A stretch of 64,000 nucleotides of DNA from Cyclobacteriaceae bacterium (GCA_028285685.1 JANQOR010000026.1:1-64000), one strand, 5' to 3'; shown: positions 26,347 through 35,518, counted from the first letter of the stretch. Notes: a model not told the origin generated them from the letters alone. Numbers and translations: made by a program.

Positions 26347-27453
26347 ATGAGTTATACAACTGAGTTTGTCTTTTCGTCCTTGATCAGTTGTGTTATTATC
26401 TTGATCGTAACAGGCTTCTCTTCTTTTCACAATTCGAGCTTTCGGTATGGCGTTATCGGGTATGTTTTCTGCTTGATGATGATCTTAATTGAACATTTGA
26501 TTGAGTATTCTGGGTACTCCAGCGATTTTCCGCATACCATTTATTTCTCCTCGGCCTTCTATTTTGCTATGGCTCCAATGTTGAATCTTGTCATCGGTAC
26601 TCTATTTAAGCAATCTGTCAAAAGGAAGCAGCTTTTGCTCGAAATGATTCCTGCCATCGTTGTCCCAATCTGGATGATCCCCTTCTACTTGCTCTCGGGA
26701 GATGCCAAGTACCAGTACCTACTCGATTACATATCCTGCCAATGTATGGCGCCAAGGCATATTGCTCTAATCGTGATTCTACTGATTCAAACAACTATAT
26801 ATTCTGTTTACTGGTATAGAAAAATACGCAACTACGTCCGCCACGTCAAGTCAAAGGCGTCATCCAGCACAATCGAATTTATCCCCTGGATCTCCCGTAT
26901 ACTGGTAGTCATCATCCTTTTTGGGTTGTCGATCGTGGCGACTGGGATCACTCGTGTTTTTTGGGAGGAGAGTTTCTACATGCTGGACAAAATTGAGAAC
27001 ATCACCTTTTCATTTATTCCTCATACATTTCTCCTGCTGCTTTTCTTTCTCCACGAAAAATCACTGCCGCAAATACATGTTCCAATTCCGGCCGAACCAA
27101 ACGGAAGGAAGATAATCAAGTCAGAGCAGGTGGACCTGTTGCTGGATTTAATGAATACACAAAAGCTGTATTTAAACCCGGATCTGAACCTGGCCGATGT
27201 TGCAGATCACATGAGAATGTCACGTCATCATTTGTCAGAACTGCTAAGTCAAGGTGTTCTGAAGAACTTCTATGATTTTGTCAACGAGTACAGGATTGAG
27301 CACGCAAAGGATCTCATGTCGAGTGAAGTGATCAATGCGTATTCGTTGTCTGGCATTGCGAGGGAATCGGGTTTCAACAACTATGTCTCATTCTATCGGG
27401 TTTTCAAACGAACAGTCGGATTGACACCATCCAAGTTCATGGAAAACAAGTAA
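26347..27453 (+). CDS. AraC-type regulator with seven-helix membrane N-terminus
   Basis: A 368-residue protein whose first 235 residues hold about seven hydrophobic helices (starting EFVFSSLISCVIILIVTGF). The last 100 residues are an AraC helix-turn-helix pair (LADVADHMRMSRHHLSELLS and LSGIARESGFNNYVSFYRVF, ending VGLTPSKFMENK). This membrane-AraC layout is typical of Bacteroidota. The phosphatase-like gene begins 85 bases downstream on the same strand, with palindromes in between that are a possible target. Confidence 0.9.
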   Translation: MSYTTEFVFSSLISCVIILIVTGFSSFHNSSFRYGVIGYVFCLMMILIEHLIEYSGYSSDFPHTIYFSSAFYFAMAPMLNLVIGTLFKQSVKRKQLLLEMIPAIVVPIWMIPFYLLSGDAKYQYLLDYISCQCMAPRHIALIVILLIQTTIYSVYWYRKIRNYVRHVKSKASSSTIEFIPWISRILVVIILFGLSIVATGITRVFWEESFYMLDKIENITFSFIPHTFLLLLFFLHEKSLPQIHVPIPAEPNGRKIIKSEQVDLLLDLMNTQKLYLNPDLNLADVADHMRMSRHHLSELLSQGVLKNFYDFVNEYRIEHAKDLMSSEVINAYSLSGIARESGFNNYVSFYRVFKRTVGLTPSKFMENK

Positions 27454-27470
27454 GTCTCGCAACAATCCAT

Positions 27471-27514
27471 ATACCTAATCGTACAAGGTATATATACCTA
27501 ACATAATTAGGTAT
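27471..27514. promoter_or_regulatory. Nested palindromes upstream of phosphatase-like gene
   Basis: ATACCTAAT (27471-27479) and ATTAGGTAT (27506-27514) are perfect inverted repeats. Between them lies a 12-bp perfect palindrome, GGTATATATACC (27487-27498), which shares its right half with another ATACCTAA copy. Three copies of one half-site just before a promoter suggest a regulator-binding array. The AraC protein encoded upstream is one candidate binder. Confidence 0.45.
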
Positions 27515-27538
27515 TTCTATTCGCAACCTTACTAAACT

Positions 27539-28753
27539 ATGCTCAAGAAAGTATCAAAATTCTTACTTCAATTAGTATTGGCTTCTGTCTTGGGAGTCGT
27601 GCTGGTCTACAGCTCAATGCGACTTTTCGGATTGAGTCTTAGTTTTCCCAAAGAATACGAATCCCTTGAGATTGCCTCGGATGTCAAAACAATAGACACA
27701 AGCCCATTTATTCAGCCAATGGGCAAACAGGTTAGAAATGTCATTCTATTCAATATTGCTGGAATGGGAATCAACCAACTTCTCGCAACGCGCTATAGGT
27801 ATTATGGCAAACAAGGCCGACTTTGTATGGAGCGAATGCCTGTAGTTGCATTGGTTAACAATTCCCCACTTGGATCCAATCTGGTTTCCAGCCCCCATGC
27901 AGCTGCAACAGCACTTGCTACGGGTGAAAAGGCTTTCAATGGCAAGATATCTCCACCAGGTTCACAAGTTTACACTACCCTACTGCAGAAATTCCAACAG
28001 GTAGGCGCACAAACAGGAATCATCACTAATAGCTACATAACTGGAGCCACCACAGCTGCTTTTGGAAGCAATGTTGAATCGAGAAGGCAGCAGAGAGAAA
28101 TTGCTATGCAGATGTTGACTGGCAAAATCGACCTAATGGTCGGTGGTGGAAACGAATTCTATAAAGGTGGTTACGGTACTGAAAATGTGACCGGAGAGGA
28201 GTATGCAACTAGTCAAGGATACACGGTAGTCAAAGACAAATTGCAATTATTGAACACCAAAGATTCATTGATTCTTGGGTTGTTTGATGGGATGTATTCG
28301 GACAGGTACAATTCAAATGTTTCATTTGATCCGCGAAACCCTACCTTCCAGGAATTGATACCCTTTGCGGTCGAACATCTGTCAAGAAAAGGTGAAGGTT
28401 TTTTTCTTCTGGTTGACGATGAGGGAACGGATTTTGGAGGTTATCGCAATCGAGCAGATTATCTAACCCAGCATTTGATCGCGATGGATAATGCGATCTG
28501 CGAAGCAGTGGCCTTTGCTCAAGAAGACGGAAAGACATTGGTGATCGTCACATCAGAGGCAGAAGCCGGAGGTATGGTTATAACTGGTGGCGATTCAGAA
28601 GAAGGTGTGATGAATTTCGCATGGGGATCCACGCAGCACACAGGCCAGATGGTTCCCCTACTTTCTTACGGACCTGGCGCCTACTTATTTACAGGGGTGA
28701 TAGAAAATACAGACGTCCACCACAAGATCGTCTCACTTCTGCAATCAGAATAA
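27539..28753 (+). CDS. Alkaline-phosphatase homologue with lost active site
   Basis: A 404-residue protein with an N-terminal membrane anchor or signal (about 8-28). The fold landmarks of alkaline phosphatase are clear: NVILFNIAGMG, HAAATALATGEKAFNG, LVIVTSEAEAGG and the ending HTGQMVPLLSYGPGA. The catalytic positions are not kept. Where active enzymes have GDGMG this has IAGMG (A74 for Asp). Where they have DSA this has SPH (118-120), so the nucleophilic Ser is Pro119. VEGG is VDDE (292-295), a metal His is Tyr302, and ADHETGG is SEAEAGG (E340, A341). Only D298 and H367 remain of the usual ligands I can align. It is probably a pseudoenzyme with a binding or structural role. Confidence 0.83.
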   Translation: MLKKVSKFLLQLVLASVLGVVLVYSSMRLFGLSLSFPKEYESLEIASDVKTIDTSPFIQPMGKQVRNVILFNIAGMGINQLLATRYRYYGKQGRLCMERMPVVALVNNSPLGSNLVSSPHAAATALATGEKAFNGKISPPGSQVYTTLLQKFQQVGAQTGIITNSYITGATTAAFGSNVESRRQQREIAMQMLTGKIDLMVGGGNEFYKGGYGTENVTGEEYATSQGYTVVKDKLQLLNTKDSLILGLFDGMYSDRYNSNVSFDPRNPTFQELIPFAVEHLSRKGEGFFLLVDDEGTDFGGYRNRADYLTQHLIAMDNAICEAVAFAQEDGKTLVIVTSEAEAGGMVITGGDSEEGVMNFAWGSTQHTGQMVPLLSYGPGAYLFTGVIENTDVHHKIVSLLQSE

Positions 28754-28787
28754 CCTGGGTTGACGAAACTTAAATGGAATAGTTCCC

Positions 28788-29636
28788 CTAACGACAGATT
28801 GGAATGTACCGGGCTGAGGTTTTTTCAAAATACTCAGATCCTGTTTGCTCCACATCATTCTTGGAATGAAGGTCCAACGTATGCTTCATCCAGTCATCCT
28901 CTAGTTCAGCAAAGCTTTTCCCCCAAACCTCCTCGTACAAGTCAATCTCGTTCGTCTTCGGGGAATTCGAAAATTCAAGTAATTGGTCGATCCCATACTT
29001 TCTCCTCAGGTAACAGAAAAAATCCTCTCGAGGAATATAGGTCTGCAGTTGACACCTTAGATTGAGCTCGCTGTGCCTGGACTTCACTTCACTTAATGTG
29101 ATGAAATAGTCTTGCTGCATCAGGTACGAAGTGATCTTACTCCTTTCATAGCCAAACAGGGGAAACCCAACTTGTTCAGGAAAAATGAGATCCGCGATTG
29201 CCGAGGCAAAACCTTCTTCGAAGAAACGCTCCCAGTTTGGCACTCTGTTTATCCTCACGGCATGCACAAGTTCATGTGCGAACGTATCCAGGTAGCCGCC
29301 CTGTCTAAATCGATATAAGTTTACGCGTCCTAATGCGTCCACATTAGGAGCTATCTTCCTGCCGTTCGGTCTCAAACCTTCTCCACGAAACCGAACTTCG
29401 ATTTTACCTGTGGGCATTTTTTCCTCACCAATAACTTTCGCCAGGCGATCGTAGATATCTTCGCAGAATACCGTCGCTGCATCTATTTCATCCGGTGTCG
29501 TTTCAGGTTCCTCCCAACTAAAGGTGAAATGTTCAGTCGACAGCATTTTTGATGAAGTAGCGTTTTGACTGCCCTCGCCTGAAGAATTGCATGCGAAGAA
29601 CAGCAAAAGGAGTATCGTTAAGAATTTCATGACCAT
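28788..29636 (-). CDS. Gluzincin-like metallopeptidase lipoprotein
   Basis: A 282-residue lipoprotein (signal ending LLFFAC). The mature part has the zinc motif HELVH (in DTFAHELVHAVRI) followed about 20 residues later by FFEEGFAS, supplying the third Glu ligand of a gluzincin. This is the pattern of the MA-clan peptidases often annotated as 'peptidase MA family' in Bacteroidota. The later part holds helices that commonly close this fold. A ribosome-binding-like AAAGGGA lies about 12 bases before the ATG. It is convergent with the phosphatase-like gene. Confidence 0.78.
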   Translation of the reverse strand: MVMKFLTILLLLFFACNSSGEGSQNATSSKMLSTEHFTFSWEEPETTPDEIDAATVFCEDIYDRLAKVIGEEKMPTGKIEVRFRGEGLRPNGRKIAPNVDALGRVNLYRFRQGGYLDTFAHELVHAVRINRVPNWERFFEEGFASAIADLIFPEQVGFPLFGYERSKITSYLMQQDYFITLSEVKSRHSELNLRCQLQTYIPREDFFCYLRRKYGIDQLLEFSNSPKTNEIDLYEEVWGKSFAELEDDWMKHTLDLHSKNDVEQTGSEYFEKTSARYIPICR

Positions 29637-29749
29637 TTAGTTTTTAATCCCTTTCATGCTCAATAAATATATAATAAATATCTATTAGTTTTATATTTGT
29701 ATGATAAATGAGTCTGGATCCCTATCAATTTCATCACATGTATACCTAA

Positions 29750-32700
29750 CTAACTGCTTTTTGTGGACCTAGGGGAGGAAAGTCGTTTTCCAATCAGGAA
29801 TAAGAAGATAATCCCCGCCACCAAAAAGATGTAGGTACTGTATCGATTGGTTTGAAAAACCGGCTCGTCGTTGCCGATCTGAATAAATGCACCCCAGTAA
29901 AAAGGATGAGTGTGCTGCGGGTCCGTGGTATTCAAAAATCTCAACTTGGCACTTCTCAATGCCTCGCTCTTCCTTTTACCCTCTTTCAAGGATTCATAGA
30001 AATAGGTCATTATTTTGCTTGTAGATTCATCGTCGACCTTCCAGTGACTCATAATGGTACTTGGAACCCCAGCATAAGCAAACCCCCTAGCAAGACTCAT
30101 GACACCATCGCCAGCAACCAATTTTCCATAACCCGTTTGACAGGCACTCAGCACGGCAAGTTCAGCATCAAGATTCATGTTGTACAGTTCAAACATGTGT
30201 AAAAACCCATCATTAGTGGTATCCTGTAGCGAAAACACCAATCTTGAGTTCATCGGGTCTTCGTCATCGACAAATGTGTGCATAGCGAGGTGAATTACCT
30301 TGTAGTTATCTACCGCTGACTTAAAGGAGGATTCAGTGGCTTCAGTGCCTGAAAAATTCACACTGCTAACTAACGCTCCAATATTCTCTACCTCCCTTGT
30401 ATTCCACTTAAGTGGTACCAGGGCATTCCTGAATTTTCCAAATCCTTCCGCGTTCTGGAAAGTCGGGTTTTCAGCATATGTTGGTGCAAAGCACACCACG
30501 CCTTCCAGATTTTTCCGTTTCATGTCTTGCAAAAGGTCAATAGAGGCAGAAAATGCATTCCGCATGTTGTACTTGGTCATCAAATATGGCATTGACCTGT
30601 AATCCTGATTACCAGAACCTTGATCGGCGCTAAGAAGTAAGTCAAAAGGAACAAAGTTTAAAGCGTCTGCAGGCACAAAAATCAAATCTTTAGCTTCGTA
30701 TTTGGCGAGAATATCCTCAATGGGTGCGATTACAAGCTTGTACAAATCACGACTGGATGAGGAAAAGTCAGTGGCACCTAGGTTCTCGGTCAAGTCAACG
30801 ACCAAACTCCGCCGAAATCGCTCAGCAGCTCCGCGGATTTCTTCACTGGCGCCCAATGACCTGAATTCCAGGCTCTCATTCGTGACAACCGAAACGTAAG
30901 TCATCGAGTTTCCTACAAAGTATTCGATCAGCAAAGTGCCGTCTTCCATAGTTTCCTGCACTTCTTCAATCGCCGCTGGTTTAAGTCCGTACTTAAGTTG
31001 ATGATAGGCCGGAAAACTATCTTGGACCAGATTTCTAATGCTATCAAGTCGATCGTTTAACTCGAAAAGCTGGCTCTCCAAAAGCGCTGCTTTTGTGGAA
31101 TCTCCATCCTCACCTTGCTCCTGCTTTAATCTTGTCAAGTGATAGGCAATATCAGACTTGGTGTCTTCTTCAAGGGATAGGACTTCCTCCGGTACTTTTG
31201 ACCACTGGCTCGCGTTGAGATCCCCAAGAGCATCAAGCAGTGTCACCGCCTTGTCGGCCTCACTATAGTAAAAACACTTTTGAAGATGTAGCCTGTCGTT
31301 TGTGAGCTCATACAATTGATGGTGTGTACGTATTGCACCTTCATACACATCCTTGGTTGACCTCAGGAGCAAGCGTTTGTCTTTAACAGAAGAAAAGGAT
31401 TGCCTGATTTCCCTGAGTGCATCATCGAGTACTCTGTAGGTGTCGGCAAGTGCCTCAATCTGACCAGGTTCCTTCTCCTTCTCATATAATTCTCTTAGAA
31501 TTTGTGTTTTTTCTCTTAGCGACTCTATGAATGCGAGCCTATCCTCCACCCCTTTCCCGTCCGGATTGCTATACAAATCCGTTCCGCTCCAGTTCTCATG
31601 ATTGGTGGCTATACTTCTTTGCACATATTCCAGAGCTTTGAGGTATTCACCAGAAAGCCGATCTAACCTGGCGAGCGCACTCAGTGGACTTGCAAGTCTC
31701 GGATGCTCACCATGTGTTCTTTCGTACGCTCTCAACGATTTTTGAAGGCTAACCTTGGCAGCCTCGTATTCCATAGTTTCAATTTGCAACAATCCAAGTT
31801 CTTCATATAGGAAATTGAGCCATTCGTTTGTTGTAGAAAATTTTTCCGCTTCATCAATTGCCTCCGACAAATATTGATACGCACTGGAATAGTCACCTTT
31901 TCCCATGTAAGCCAGTGCAATATCTTTTTGTATATAAATGAATACCTTCAATTGCTCCTCACGCAATTGATCTTTAAACACATTGGCTCTATTCAGATAA
32001 AGAAGGCTGGAGTCGTACAGTTCTTGTCTTAAAAAATTGGAACCGAGTCCATAGTTCATATCCACGTTGTTTATATGCGGAGTTCCAAACAACCTGATGT
32101 TGTTTCTGAGTGCCTGGGTTTTGTATTGGTAGCCCTTTTCGAACTCTCCTTTCGAATCAAAAGAGGCGCCAAGATTAGCTACAACTATTGAATAGAGATC
32201 TCCGTCGATCCCAATTTTCTCAAGGATGGTTCTGGACTCTTGCAGGTGTTGAATTGCAGTATTGTAAAGCCCACGATCGACGTACTGAGCTCCCATGTTG
32301 AGCAAAGAAACGGCAACAAAAATGTGTTCATCTCCAAAAGCTTCCCTTGTGATCCTCAGGCCTTTTTGCATGTAGGCCAGAAAAAGATCATTGTCGCCGA
32401 GTCGGTTGTGTAGAAGTCCAAGGTTGCTGTACACGGCGCTCAAGCCCTCAAGGCCTGCCTTCCCATTTTCCAAAAAGATCGCTTCAGCCTGTTCATAGTA
32501 AAACTTCGCTGTATCCAGTTCGCCCATAAACATCATTATTGCTCCAGTCTGTAGGTTAATATTGCCCATTTCCACATGATCTGAACCTAAATCGGCCTGG
32601 ATCAATGGGAATATCGTGCGTGCTCTTTCAAGAGCCTCTGACAACTTCCTTAGACGCCGATAGTTTTCAACTACCTGATTCTCCGCCTTGTAAATCCTAG

Positions 32701-32899
32701 AGGTCAGATTGAAGGAAACCGCAAGCTCTTTTGCTTCCTGGAACTTCACAATACTTTGCTCAAACAGCGCATTTCGTTTCAGTTGAAACGCTTCATCAAT
32801 CAAAGCATCCACCTGGGTGGTGTCAACCTGCAAAGGTCTTGCTAATGAGGAAGACAATGTGAGGCAGATAAGAAGTAAGTAAAGAAATCTAAGTGTCAT
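29750..32899 (-). CDS. TPR-CHAT protein, membrane-anchored
   Basis: The start is taken at 32899 (MTLRFLYLLLICLTL, a signal peptide) instead of the frame's first codon at 32956; the product is 1049 residues. Residues about 30-450 are TPR units, followed by a helical linker, then a CHAT domain from about 660. The caspase-like dyad is present: H874 in VIHLAMHTF and C920 in LSACQTG, 46 residues apart. Motifs such as LIFVPADALNFVPFDLLL and FAYAGVPSTIMSHWKVDDES are standard for CHAT. A C-terminal membrane helix (IFLVAGIIFLFLIG) follows. CHAT domains are cysteine proteases activated by partners in several bacterial systems. Here the TPR and protease parts would be periplasmic. The gene lies downstream of the outer-membrane protein gene at 33011. 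Confidence 0.9.
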   Translation of the reverse strand: MTLRFLYLLLICLTLSSSLARPLQVDTTQVDALIDEAFQLKRNALFEQSIVKFQEAKELAVSFNLTSRIYKAENQVVENYRRLRKLSEALERARTIFPLIQADLGSDHVEMGNINLQTGAIMMFMGELDTAKFYYEQAEAIFLENGKAGLEGLSAVYSNLGLLHNRLGDNDLFLAYMQKGLRITREAFGDEHIFVAVSLLNMGAQYVDRGLYNTAIQHLQESRTILEKIGIDGDLYSIVVANLGASFDSKGEFEKGYQYKTQALRNNIRLFGTPHINNVDMNYGLGSNFLRQELYDSSLLYLNRANVFKDQLREEQLKVFIYIQKDIALAYMGKGDYSSAYQYLSEAIDEAEKFSTTNEWLNFLYEELGLLQIETMEYEAAKVSLQKSLRAYERTHGEHPRLASPLSALARLDRLSGEYLKALEYVQRSIATNHENWSGTDLYSNPDGKGVEDRLAFIESLREKTQILRELYEKEKEPGQIEALADTYRVLDDALREIRQSFSSVKDKRLLLRSTKDVYEGAIRTHHQLYELTNDRLHLQKCFYYSEADKAVTLLDALGDLNASQWSKVPEEVLSLEEDTKSDIAYHLTRLKQEQGEDGDSTKAALLESQLFELNDRLDSIRNLVQDSFPAYHQLKYGLKPAAIEEVQETMEDGTLLIEYFVGNSMTYVSVVTNESLEFRSLGASEEIRGAAERFRRSLVVDLTENLGATDFSSSSRDLYKLVIAPIEDILAKYEAKDLIFVPADALNFVPFDLLLSADQGSGNQDYRSMPYLMTKYNMRNAFSASIDLLQDMKRKNLEGVVCFAPTYAENPTFQNAEGFGKFRNALVPLKWNTREVENIGALVSSVNFSGTEATESSFKSAVDNYKVIHLAMHTFVDDEDPMNSRLVFSLQDTTNDGFLHMFELYNMNLDAELAVLSACQTGYGKLVAGDGVMSLARGFAYAGVPSTIMSHWKVDDESTSKIMTYFYESLKEGKRKSEALRSAKLRFLNTTDPQHTHPFYWGAFIQIGNDEPVFQTNRYSTYIFLVAGIIFLFLIGKRLSSPRSTKSS

Positions 32900-33010
32900 G
32901 GTTCTCCAGGTGAAATTGTACAACGAAATAAGAAAATATCTACAAATACCCAACAATTAACCAGCATTTGCAATAGCCGTATTGATAAGGTGAGAATTTT
33001 TGGCTAATGT

Positions 33011-34162
33011 CTAGTCCCCTGATAAGATCATTCCAATTCTTACTACCCAAGGTCTCCTGCTTAGCGTATTTTGCTGATGATTGAAATCATACATGAGCAA
33101 AGAACTCATACGGGCAGGGCCAAGATTAAACTCGCGTCCCACTCCCAACAGGTACGCTGACTGCCAACGTGCAACCGTGTTAACTTCTGTCTCAGTAGTT
33201 GATTGGTTTGTCTGTCGTTGTATTTCTCCCCAGGCATGGAACTGCTTTAGAATATTGTACTTACTGAAAATACTAAATCCATGACCATCACCGAACAGGT
33301 TGGTAGAATCGGCTGAAGTCAGTTGCTCTCTGAAGCTAAACCCGGCTCCGGACATCCATTTCTTGTTGATCCGATAGCCAAGTTGAAGATTCATGTCAAG
33401 GATCAATGGGTCCGTAGATGATACATTAAACATCCCGCCCAGATACAGCCTTTTCTTGAAGGGAATATCTTCTAAGGAATTGCGCTTGCGCCCTTCAGCT
33501 GGAAATCGTGCGTCAGGCATTTCGGTATACTTTTTCTTTAGTTTGGTGAGATCGGTCTGTGCTTGTTTGAAGCTCTCAGGATCGATCTTCCGGAATAGCT
33601 CTCGGGCTGCTTCTGGTTTCACCAGGTTAGGATTGGGTTTGGAAAATCCTTTAACATCTACGGTCGTCAGCTCTTGTGTTGGAACTGCAACATCTATTGC
33701 CCCAGACAGTTCTTCTGGCAAATATTCACCTGCTCTGTTTTCAGCCTCCTGCTCAAGGTCAACTGTTTGCTTTCCAACCATCACAGATCTGAGGGAATCT
33801 ATGTTGATCGGATCAAGAAGCACTTGCTTATACTTATCCGGAAAATTGCTTTCATAGAGTATTTCCCGTGACAAGGACAGAGAGTCTTGCCTGGTCCAGC
33901 TCAAGTTTGAGAGAGAATCAGGTTGTGAAATTTCCAACTTTTGATTTTTGAGGTTGGTATAGCTCTCCTGGTAGCTAGCCGTTGCCTTGCGATGGTCTTT
34001 CAAAAGCTTCAATTGAGCTTTCCTTTCCCTTGTCAGTTCACGAACTTTCTTCGCCCGGTTCACAGTTTTGGCATGTCGACCGGTAGCTGTTGCATTTACT
34101 TTCACTTGGGCGGCAAGCGATGAAGCAAACACTAAGAGTGTTCCAATTAGGATGAGTCTCAT
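33011..34162 (-). CDS. Outer-membrane beta-barrel-like protein with coiled-coil region
   Basis: A 383-residue protein with a signal peptide (MRLILIGTLLVFASSLAAQ). Residues about 20-90 are highly charged and helical (a coiled coil around RAKKVRELTRERKAQLKLLK), and a Pro/Ser-rich middle follows. From about residue 240, alternating strands such as RLYLGGMFNVSS, LDMNLQLGYRINKKWMSGA, GFSIFSKYNILKQFHAWGEI and WVVRIGMILSGD suggest a small outer-membrane barrel or PorP-like end. I do not recognise the family. It sits 111 bases upstream of the CHAT gene on the same strand, so a functional link is possible. Confidence 0.68.
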   Translation of the reverse strand: MRLILIGTLLVFASSLAAQVKVNATATGRHAKTVNRAKKVRELTRERKAQLKLLKDHRKATASYQESYTNLKNQKLEISQPDSLSNLSWTRQDSLSLSREILYESNFPDKYKQVLLDPINIDSLRSVMVGKQTVDLEQEAENRAGEYLPEELSGAIDVAVPTQELTTVDVKGFSKPNPNLVKPEAARELFRKIDPESFKQAQTDLTKLKKKYTEMPDARFPAEGRKRNSLEDIPFKKRLYLGGMFNVSSTDPLILDMNLQLGYRINKKWMSGAGFSFREQLTSADSTNLFGDGHGFSIFSKYNILKQFHAWGEIQRQTNQSTTETEVNTVARWQSAYLLGVGREFNLGPARMSSLLMYDFNHQQNTLSRRPWVVRIGMILSGD

Positions 34163-34236
34163 ACTAGTTAGTTCCCTTAATTAGGAAAAGGTCATCAGTG
34201 TGGATTGTCTAGGACTAGTGTTAAGCAGATTAGGTA

Positions 34237-34251
34237 CGAGCTACAAGCTCG
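34237..34251. repeat. Short perfect hairpin element
   Basis: CGAGCT (34237-34242) and AGCTCG (34246-34251) form a 6-bp stem with a 3-base loop between the genes at 33011-34162 and 34297-34695. The surrounding text TACGAGCTACAAGCTCG looks like a dispersed extragenic palindrome, but its genome copy number is unknown. Confidence 0.35.
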
Positions 34252-34296
34252 CATTGGCAGAGGGAACAGGTTACTAAGGTCTTAATTAAGAAACTA

Positions 34297-34695
34297 CTAC
34301 TCTAATGATTTAAGTTTTAAGGTCGCACTAGTCTCACTACCAGAAACAAGTTCAGAATTTGGAAAAAGAGAAACGATTTGTTGAGTCATATCAACAGAAT
34401 CTTCAAACTCATAGAATTGAAAAATCAGTTTGCCATCGACTTTCACCGTATCGAACTTAATAGAGTCAAGATGGAGTAGAACAGCATCAATAAACCCTTT
34501 ACTATTGAGAGACTTACAAGGCCCTGAGAGTGCGATTCTTTCATACAAATTATTATCGTTAAAATGCATTACATACAATTCACAGTCATCATTCAAATTA
34601 TATGTTATCATTTTATAGTTTAACTTCTCAGGTTCTGGCTTTGTGCATCCTAAAAGAACCAAAACAATTTGAATAGAGTATAAGACCAATCTCAT
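34297..34695 (-). CDS. Small lipoprotein of unknown function
   Basis: A 132-residue lipoprotein with lipobox LVLLGC. The mature part is beta-rich and acidic (ERIALSGPCKSLNSKGFIDA and GKLIFQFYEFEDSVD) with two Cys that could form a disulfide. The family is not recognised. Its start region (RBS plus the first codons) is the same as that of the gene at 34792-35505, see 34687-34708. It lies near the end of the RHS operon region, where immunity or accessory genes are often collected, but no direct link is shown. Confidence 0.6.
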   Translation of the reverse strand: MRLVLYSIQIVLVLLGCTKPEPEKLNYKMITYNLNDDCELYVMHFNDNNLYERIALSGPCKSLNSKGFIDAVLLHLDSIKFDTVKVDGKLIFQFYEFEDSVDMTQQIVSLFPNSELVSGSETSATLKLKSLE

Positions 34696-34708
34696 CCCTC
34701 CAAACCTA
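34687..34708 (-). repeat. Duplicated start region, copy 1
   Basis: A 22-base block covering the first codons and the ribosome-binding site (GGAGGG directly before ATGAGATTG) is identical to 35497-35518. Similarity continues more weakly for about 30 more bases upstream. A strong Shine-Dalgarno sequence is uncommon in Bacteroidota, so both genes may share a translational feature or come from a duplication. Confidence 0.7.
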
Positions 34709-34791
34709 ACCCGCTACACCTCAAAAACAAAAAATCCACCGTAAGAGTGGTAGCTCGGGACCAGTTATAACCGCGTACTAGTTGGGAATAG

Positions 34792-35505
34792 TTATTCTAG
34801 TTCGAATTCTGAATCAGGAATCAATGGATTGATCTCACATCGTGTTAAAAAGAGAATCATTTGACCTTCCCGTGACCTTACTCTGAGTTGAGTGGGTATT
34901 TTTACCCCCTCTTTTGTCTCATAGCGCAAAAAATAGCTAGTTCTTCCAGTTGCAGAATTAATGGTTTTATATAAAAGTCCAGTCTTAATACTATAGTAGC
35001 TAATTCTCTTATTTCCATTAGGGTAAGTAATCTCAACTTCATAATATCCTTCGTCATACACCCTTTCGCCATGATTTATTAACTCCAATCCGTTTTCAAG
35101 TTGGTATAACACCGGGAAAATAGTTGCTTGCTCAAGCATTCCTTCTTTAGTATCCTCATCCATTTCTTTCAGCACTCCATTGATGCTAATTACTCCTTGT
35201 TGGCCATTCAAAATTCTTATCGATTGTTCTACGGGAGTTTGTAAAACCAGCTTCATCTTGTCAGGAAATACACGATAACTCGTAGCTACAAATTTTTGAT
35301 CTCCCAGTTCAGCTTCAACCTGCATAATAATGGATTTTACCCTTCGCAAATTTTCTGCACCGCCAAGCGAATCAATGAAAATATTTAGTACTTGTTCTCC
35401 TGACAAAAGTGATTGAGATTGTCCTGAGCTGATGTTCTGAGATACACTTTCAGAAGACAAACCAATGAGTGTCCCTATCAAAATTGTTACAAGCAGCAAT
35501 CTCAT
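34792..35505 (-). CDS. LolA-like outer-membrane lipoprotein-sorting type protein
   Basis: The start is set at 35505 (MRLLLVTILIGTLIGL, a signal peptide); the frame extends to 35553 but that part is repeat-derived. The 237-residue mature protein resembles LolA/LolB-type half-barrels or the DUF4292-like group: FIDSLGGAENLRRVKSIIMQ, VFPDKMKLVLQTPVEQSIRI, YYSIKTGLLYKTINSATGRT and PTQLRVRSREGQMI. Such proteins bind acyl chains or lipoproteins. It is between two repeat elements downstream of the RHS operon. Whether it is an accessory of that operon is open. Confidence 0.7.
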   Translation of the reverse strand: MRLLLVTILIGTLIGLSSESVSQNISSGQSQSLLSGEQVLNIFIDSLGGAENLRRVKSIIMQVEAELGDQKFVATSYRVFPDKMKLVLQTPVEQSIRILNGQQGVISINGVLKEMDEDTKEGMLEQATIFPVLYQLENGLELINHGERVYDEGYYEVEITYPNGNKRISYYSIKTGLLYKTINSATGRTSYFLRYETKEGVKIPTQLRVRSREGQMILFLTRCEINPLIPDSEFELE

Positions 35506-35518
35506 CCCTCCAAACCTA
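35497..35518 (-). repeat. Duplicated start region, copy 2
   Basis: This is the second copy of the 22-base block at 34687-34708, again carrying GGAGGG and the opening codons Met-Arg-Leu. The genes behind the two copies are not homologous in the rest of their sequence. Confidence 0.7.

Noticed and set aside
29692-29699. TATATTTG, a match to the -7 promoter consensus on the plus strand
   Set aside because: Both flanking genes are on the minus strand, so no gene lies downstream of it in the right direction.
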